From contig DAOTUB010000029.1 in assembly GCA_034437455.1 (NCBI GenBank), positions 3,780-67,779 of the forward strand: 64,000 nucleotides of DNA, given 5' to 3'. The notes under the pieces are model-generated. The model searched no databases and had not been told where the DNA came from. It was given only the letters and a program-made list of their open reading frames with translations. Shown here one piece after another: positions 60,209-64,000 of this stretch. Within the stretch, counting starts at the first letter, position 1; each line of letters opens with the position of its first letter. A program made the position numbers and the translations under genes. Source of the stretch: DAOTUB01 sp034437455. GTDB taxonomy: Bacteria; Chloroflexota; Anaerolineae; B4-G1.

Positions 60209-60571
60209 ATGAAATCCGAGGATATTGAGGCGGCGCGAAAATATCACCACGAACGGGAAGCGCGTGCGTACGCCAAACGCGAGACGGAACGGCGGCAGTG
60301 GCTACAACGCACGCGAGAAGCGGTGGTGCGTCTGGCGCGACGTTATCCAGAAGTGCGCAGCGCCTATCTGTTCGGGTCGCTGACACAAGCGGGCCGGTTT
60401 CGGAGCAATTCGGACATCGATATCGCAGTAGAATGTGACACCGTGGCCGCCGAAAGTGCATTTTGGCATGCCCTGGAAAAAGAGTTGCAGCGGGATGTGG
60501 ATGTCCGCCCTTTGACCGGGACAGTGAAGGACGTCGCCACCCAAGCAGGGGAGTTGATCTATGAACGGTAA
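60209..60571 (+). CDS. Minimal nucleotidyltransferase (MNT) antitoxin
   Basis: A 120-residue protein with the nucleotidyltransferase motif YLFGSLTQAGRFRSNSDIDIAVE (GSxxxG...SDID) and a second acidic strand DVDVRPL. In HEPN-MNT pairs such proteins add AMP to the toxin and neutralise it. The stop overlaps the next start by 11 bases, typical for the pair. The N-terminal 30 residues are a highly charged helix. Confidence 0.88.
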   Translation: MKSEDIEAARKYHHEREARAYAKRETERRQWLQRTREAVVRLARRYPEVRSAYLFGSLTQAGRFRSNSDIDIAVECDTVAAESAFWHALEKELQRDVDVRPLTGTVKDVATQAGELIYER

Positions 60572-61046
60572 ATTCATCATCCTGATCAACGGCATCCGTC
60601 GCGACCTCGAGGCCATCGCTGCGATCTATGACGAATTAGAGCGCCATCCATTGTCAGCGGAAACGGACAACGACGTTCTGATTGTGATTGCCTACCATCT
60701 TCACAACCTGTACAATGCCTTCGAGAACATCTTCCAGAATATCGCGGCGGTTTTTGAAAACTCGGTAGAGGATGAAGGAAGATGGCATGCGCAACTATTA
60801 GAACGTATGCGATTGGACGCGATGCCTTTACGACCAGCCGTGATTGACGACGCAGCTTACAAGGCGTTAGACGAACTGCGACGCTTTCGTCACCTCTTTC
60901 GACATGCGTATGCCATCGATCTTGATCCGCAGCGCCTGGCTCTGGTTTGGCACAAGGCCTTAGACCTCAAGGGGATCTACCGTGAGCAGTTGGAGGCGTT
61001 TGTGGTTTTCTTGCAAGACTTGTCCGAACACGAACGCTATCAGTGA
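60561..61046 (+). CDS. HEPN-domain toxin (HepT-like RNase)
   Basis: A 161-residue all-helical protein. The HEPN catalytic R-x4-6-H motif appears in LRRFRHLFRHAYAIDL, preceded by AYHLHNLYNAFENIFQNIAAVFE. It should cut RNA when not blocked by its MNT partner. Such pairs act in stress response or phage defence and often move between genomes. It overlaps the antitoxin gene. Confidence 0.87.
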   Translation: MNGKFIILINGIRRDLEAIAAIYDELERHPLSAETDNDVLIVIAYHLHNLYNAFENIFQNIAAVFENSVEDEGRWHAQLLERMRLDAMPLRPAVIDDAAYKALDELRRFRHLFRHAYAIDLDPQRLALVWHKALDLKGIYREQLEAFVVFLQDLSEHERYQ

Positions 61047-61078
61047 AATTCTTTTGTTTATTTAACAGGGCGTAGCCT

Positions 61079-61253
61079 ATGTACTGTGACCACACTGTCG
61101 GCGTTGTCGTGCCAGCTTATAATGAAGAGAATCTAACCGGGCGCGTCATCGAGACGATGCCAGCGGCGATGGGACGGCGGAGACAGTACGCAGTTACTTA
61201 TCTGAGATGAACGAGCGCCTGTATTTCATTCGACACGAGGCGAACCAGAGGAT
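61079..61253 (+). pseudogene. Glycosyltransferase family 2 fragment (copy C)
   Basis: MYCDHTVGVVVPAYNEENL, then TGRVIETMPAAM, is an uninterrupted version of the start that is broken in copies A and B. After about 35 codons it is out of frame; SEMNERLYFIRHEANQ continues in another frame until about 61250, then homology stops. The rest of the 298-base gap holds no recognisable gene. Confidence 0.75.
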
Positions 61254-61344
61254 GTACGGGATGACGGCGGCGTAGCCAGGCGGATAGGCAACCGGATTGG
61301 ATTATCGCAGTGTTAGAGATAGGATGATGTAACGAGGTGTTCGA

Positions 61345-61704
61345 ATGAGCGTAGAGACCAAAGCAATGGGTTGGGAAGGTAGTGTGCAAACCATTCCTGG
61401 CGTTCCAATGTCTCCTCGGTTGGGGGCTTTACTGACGGAGCTCACGGAGATTCCGGACATCAAGATGGCGTTGTGGAAAGTGCTTTCCGAGTATCTGGAA
61501 CTCAAGTGCAAGGCTCTGGAGGAACGTATCGTAGCCTTTGAAACGAAGTGGGATATGTCTTTTGAAGAATTCTCCCGAAAATGCGCTGAGGGGACACTGG
61601 CAAAAGAACCGTACTCTTACGAGGTGGAAAAGGATTTCTGGGAATGGGAGCAGGCCACAACGTTACTGTCTTACTATCAGTCGTTGAGGCTTCAATGGAT
61701 GTGA
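61345..61704 (+). CDS. Antitoxin-like helical protein
   Basis: A 119-residue protein; LKCKALEERIVAFETKWDMSFEEFSRKCAEGTL is a helix pattern seen in antitoxins of small Chloroflexota and cyanobacterial pairs, and it resembles ELARFERKYGMRFEQFAEYLHE of the gene at 63808. The stop overlaps the ATG of the next gene, the usual layout of a toxin-antitoxin pair. Function is inferred from pattern only. Confidence 0.6.
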   Translation: MSVETKAMGWEGSVQTIPGVPMSPRLGALLTELTEIPDIKMALWKVLSEYLELKCKALEERIVAFETKWDMSFEEFSRKCAEGTLAKEPYSYEVEKDFWEWEQATTLLSYYQSLRLQWM

Positions 61705-62053
61705 GAGACTTTGCTTCCGAGTTGCTCCAGGCCCTGGCGACAGTGGAGTGGAAGCGATTGAACAAGTTGTTCTGCGGTCAGAAGGCCCTGTGGTCAGCGG
61801 GCGAGCTTATGTGACTAGGCGGATAAACGACATCCGAGAGATGTTTCTGGAATTTTACTTCAACGAGCAGACGGGAACTATGGCTTTTGCTTTGATCGAG
61901 GATCGAGAGAGAATTTGGGGCATAGATCGGGATAACATCCGAGGGTGGCATCTCCATCCCCTGGAGAATCCGAGGGGGCACATAGGGATCGAGATGCTCT
62001 CTGTGTCCGAGATTGTGGAGCGTTTGGGATCTGTGTTGAAGGATAAAGCTTGA
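61695..62053 (+). pseudogene. Toxin-like partner gene, probably frameshifted
   Basis: From ATG 61695 the frame MDVRDFASELLQALATVEW runs into a poor sequence, while another frame from about 61750 gives EAIEQVVLRSEGPVVSGRAYVTRRINDIREMFLEFYFNEQTGTMAFALIEDRERIWGIDRDN...GWHLHPLENPRGH, a good protein. A single-base shift near 61750 would join them. The RRINDIR part is encoded by the 19-bp element. If the shift is real the toxin is inactive unless programmed frameshifting restores it. Confidence 0.6.
61819..61837. repeat. 19-bp element, copy 2
   Basis: Same 19 bases as 58242-58260, here inside the toxin-like gene where it encodes RRINDIR in frame. Confidence 0.85.
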
Positions 62054-62077
62054 GCCATTATCAATGAAAGAGGAAAG

Positions 62078-62188
62078 GTATCTTCTCAATAACTTGGGGT
62101 GAATCTGTTCGTAGTGCGCACTTTAGTGCGCTTTTAGGGGCGCTGAAGCGCCTACTACGAACAAGCCCCCGGTTTATTGAGAAGATAC
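62078..62188. mobile_element. 111-bp MITE with 15-bp terminal repeats and 8-bp target duplication
   Basis: The ends are GTATCTTCTCAATAA (62078-62092) and its exact complement (62174-62188). GAGGAAAG flanks both sides (62070-62077 and 62189-62196), a perfect 8-bp target duplication. Inside is a second 10-bp inverted repeat (TGTTCGTAGT / ACTACGAACA) enclosing two small hairpins (GCGCACT and GGCGCT). There is no coding capacity. It sits between the toxin-like gene and glycosyltransferase copy B. Confidence 0.88.
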
Positions 62189-62243
62189 GAGGAAAGAATA
62201 TCTTGAATGCTCTCGCTGCGCTGATCTTCAGGAAAGTTGCTCT

Positions 62244-63191
62244 ATGTACCAGGGCCATACCATCGCCGTCGTCGTGCCGGCGTATGCGGATAAACGACAT
62301 CCGACGAAGAGAGTCTGATCGGGCGCGTGATTGAGACGATGCCGGAATATGTGGACCATATCGTGGTGGTTGACGATTCCAGTAGAGATGATACAATTCG
62401 CGCCGTGAACCAGTACCTTCCCAAGATGAGTGAGCGATTGCACCTGATCCAGCACGAGCCCAACCAGGGTGTGGGAGGCGCGATTGCCACTGGCTACAAG
62501 TGGTGCCGCGACCACGAGGTGGACGTGGCGGTGGTGATGGCGGGAGACGCCCAACCTGCTCGATCCGGTGGTGGCAGGCGAGGTGGATTACGCCAAGGGC
62601 AACCGGCTGTTCACAGGGGATGCCTGGAATCAGATCCCCAAGGTGCGTTATCTGGGGAACTCGGGGATGTCGCTTTTGACCAAGATTGCCTCCGGCTACT
62701 GGCACGTGGCGGATTCGCAGTGTGGGTACACGGTGATCAACCGTAAAGCGCTTCAGGTCATCGATTGGGATAAGATGTACAAGCGGTACGGTCAACCCAA
62801 CGACCTGCTGGTGCGGCTGAACATTCACAATTTTCGCGTGCGCGATGTGCCGGTGACGCCGGTGTACGACATCGGGGAGGATAGCGGCGTGCGGCCCATT
62901 CGGATGATCCCCAGGCTCTCGTGGCTGCTGCTCAAGCTGTTTATGTATCGCATGTGGCAAAAGTACGTGATCCGGGATTTTCACCCGCTGCTTTTTTTCT
63001 ATGCGATGGCCTTCTTTCTGCTGGCGGCGAGCGTGCCGCTGGGAGGGCGGGTCTTTTACAAGTGGCTGATTCTGGGGGGGAATATCCCGCCGATCAACGC
63101 GCTGGCCTGGATGTCGGGCACCATCGCGGGCTTGCAGGCGCTGTTCTTCGCGATGTGGTTCGATATGGAGTATAATCGGGAGCTGCGGTGA
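62244..63191 (+). pseudogene. Family 2 glycosyltransferase pseudogene (copy B)
   Basis: MYQGHTIAVVVPAY, then the 19-bp element (62286-62304) breaks the frame. ESLIGRVIETMPEYVDHIVVVDDSSRDDTIRAVNQYLPKM continues in another frame, with the VVDDS motif intact. A second lesion near 62552 removes MDPDDLLTL. From about 62568 it is open to LFFAMWFDMEYNRELR, with two membrane helices. It is the least damaged copy; without both lesions it would encode about 310 residues of a dolichyl-phosphate-sugar-type transferase. Confidence 0.87.
62286..62304. repeat. 19-bp element, copy 3
   Basis: Identical to copy 1 and at the same point of the glycosyltransferase start, so copies A and B share one ancestral insertion. 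Confidence 0.85.
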
Positions 63192-63207
63192 CTTTGGAGG
63201 TGTGGTG

Positions 63208-63498
63208 ATGAGGTATAAAGAGGAATTCAAAACCGATCGGGCTGTTGAGGCCTATAAATTTGAGACTGTCGTATTGGAGGATGGCGTTATCCAAATCCCA
63301 GAAATTTCTCAGTTTGCTCACCGCCCAATTGAGGTCTTTATTGTGCTCAAGCAGCCGGACACGCGGTGGGTGGATGCCGAGAAGGAGCAAACGATGGCGC
63401 AGTTTCTCGCCAAATGGACGGGGTTTTTGAAGGGCGTTGATCCGGATGCTGCCAGGCTTGAATGCTTACAGGGCAAATATGAATGCAAAGGATTTTGA
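63208..63498 (+). CDS. Antitoxin-like protein
   Basis: A 96-residue protein: EAYKFETVVLEDGVIQIPEISQFAHRPIEVFIVLK is an AbrB-like or SpoVT-type beta pattern and FLAKWTGFLKGVDPDAARLECLQGKYE is a typical antitoxin tail before a PIN toxin. The final CKGF comes from the toxin remnant. GGAGGTG precedes ATG 63208. The toxin is reduced to a stump, so this is probably an orphan. Confidence 0.65.
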   Translation: MRYKEEFKTDRAVEAYKFETVVLEDGVIQIPEISQFAHRPIEVFIVLKQPDTRWVDAEKEQTMAQFLAKWTGFLKGVDPDAARLECLQGKYECKGF

Positions 63499-63565
63499 GC
63501 AATCAGGGTTGGATGTATACAGCCCCAGTTCGTTCTTGCAGTCATTGCAACGATCTGATGGTTGA
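63479..63565 (+). pseudogene. C-terminal stump of a PIN-domain toxin
   Basis: MNAKDFEQSGLDVYSPSSFL, then QSLQRSDG, resembles the last 25-30 residues of VapC-like PIN proteins (N-x-KDF-x3-G-hydrophobic...P-x-x-FL). The N-terminal catalytic part is missing; the frame overlaps the antitoxin end by 20 bases, consistent with an internal deletion. Confidence 0.55.
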
Positions 63566-63735
63566 TGTTGCTCTTCTTCGCGATGTGGTTCGATATGGAG
63601 TATAATGGGGAGTTGCGCTGAGGGTGATTGGTCTTCCAAGGTGGCGCTTGGAAATGACTTGCCCAATGTATGCTGATCCAAGACGAACGGAGGGGGATGT
63701 CTTTTATCCCCGTCATCGAGACGATGCCCGAGTAC
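63566..63735 (+). pseudogene. Two more glycosyltransferase family 2 scraps
   Basis: 63566-63621 encodes LLFFAMWFDMEYNGELR-stop, the end of the glycosyltransferase; 63709-63735 encodes VIETMPEY from its start region. Between and after them I see no gene until 63808. Confidence 0.7.
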
Positions 63736-63807
63736 GCTTGCACCTTATAACGGGCAGATCAAGACCCCGCCGAGGCAGAAGGATAGGATACAGGAGGACA
63801 GGAGACG

Positions 63808-64000
63808 ATGAACACTGCGATGAGTGCTGTGATGGAGCCTCTGATCAGGAGAAAAGTCTTTGTCACGGAGGAAGAGGCTATTCGATCGTTGATACGGCAA
63901 TATGTCCTGCAACAGGTAGGTGTTTTCCAACGGGAATTGGCTCGTTTTGAACGTAAGTATGGGATGCGATTCGAGCAGTTTGCAGAGTATCTGCACGAGC
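63808..64000 (+). CDS. Antitoxin-like protein, cut by the window end
   Basis: 64 residues are visible: MNTAMSAVMEPLIRRKVFVT then EEEAIRSLIRQYVLQQVGVFQRELARFERKYGMRFEQFAEYLHE. The last part resembles the 61345 protein (IVAFETKWDMSFEEFSRKC), so both may be antitoxins of the same family. A GGAGGACAGGAGACG stretch precedes the ATG. The toxin would lie beyond the window. Confidence 0.6.
   Translation, partial: MNTAMSAVMEPLIRRKVFVTEEEAIRSLIRQYVLQQVGVFQRELARFERKYGMRFEQFAEYLHE

Overview
The window is about 58-60% GC and gene-dense, with Gram-negative-unlike small operons, Shine-Dalgarno sequences close to AGGAGG, and several GTG or TTG starts. The gene content fits a member of the Chloroflexota (Anaerolineae-like). 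It carries a bacterial STAYGREEN homologue, a CarH-type B12 photoreceptor, an atypical IleS with HHGW and HKSWGN motifs, retropepsin-like mini-proteins, and many short palindromic repeats. This placement is inferred from gene content; no rRNA or tRNA gene is present to confirm it.

Positions 1-26.1 kb form one almost unbroken plus-strand redox and metal-stress island. It holds peroxiredoxins, rubrerythrin/ferritin-like proteins, a thioferritin (DPSL) overlapping a superoxide reductase, catalase-peroxidase KatG, a metal-exporting P-type ATPase and a ZIP transporter. It also holds a metallothionein-like protein, a flavodiiron protein, a Crp/Fnr regulator, ferredoxin, cysteine desulfurase, ferritin, an IscU-DUF59 fusion, TusA, DsrE2 and a haem c lipoprotein. 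Further along are glutaredoxin, a ferredoxin:thioredoxin reductase-rubredoxin fusion, a nitroreductase, OsmC, a probable selenocysteine peroxiredoxin, a sulfite-oxidase-like protein lacking the Mo cysteine, Bcp, an FMN reductase and a DUF255 thioredoxin-like protein. Together they could remove O2, superoxide and peroxide, store iron, move sulfur and rebuild Fe-S clusters.

Positions 26.1-34.9 kb run on the minus strand. A consensus promoter at 33.5 kb, overlain by a TGTAC dyad, probably drives an ABC exporter, the STAYGREEN homologue, CarH, a TspO-related protein, two membrane proteins, a flavodoxin and a PHP hydrolase. A FabH-like synthase follows upstream. Positions 35-52.7 kb are housekeeping and mixed genes: an FtsK-like translocase, lspA, a DksA-like protein, ileS, ilvE, and an operon of a GNAT acetyltransferase and AlaX behind a complete T-box leader (specifier AUC by alignment). 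cobO, an M28 peptidase, HAD, Nudix, an alcohol dehydrogenase, an amidohydrolase and a permease follow.

Positions 52.8-57.4 kb hold a regulator with a palindromic operator and a four-gene cassette in WbpD-WbpE-WbpB-WbpA order, which would make UDP-2,3-diacetamido-glucuronic acid. Positions 57.4-64 kb are a plastic tail: two Uma2 nucleases, an MNT-HEPN toxin-antitoxin pair, antitoxin-like genes, a PIN toxin stump, a 111-bp MITE with an 8-bp target duplication, and at least five decayed pieces of one family 2 glycosyltransferase gene. No CRISPR array, rRNA or tRNA was seen.
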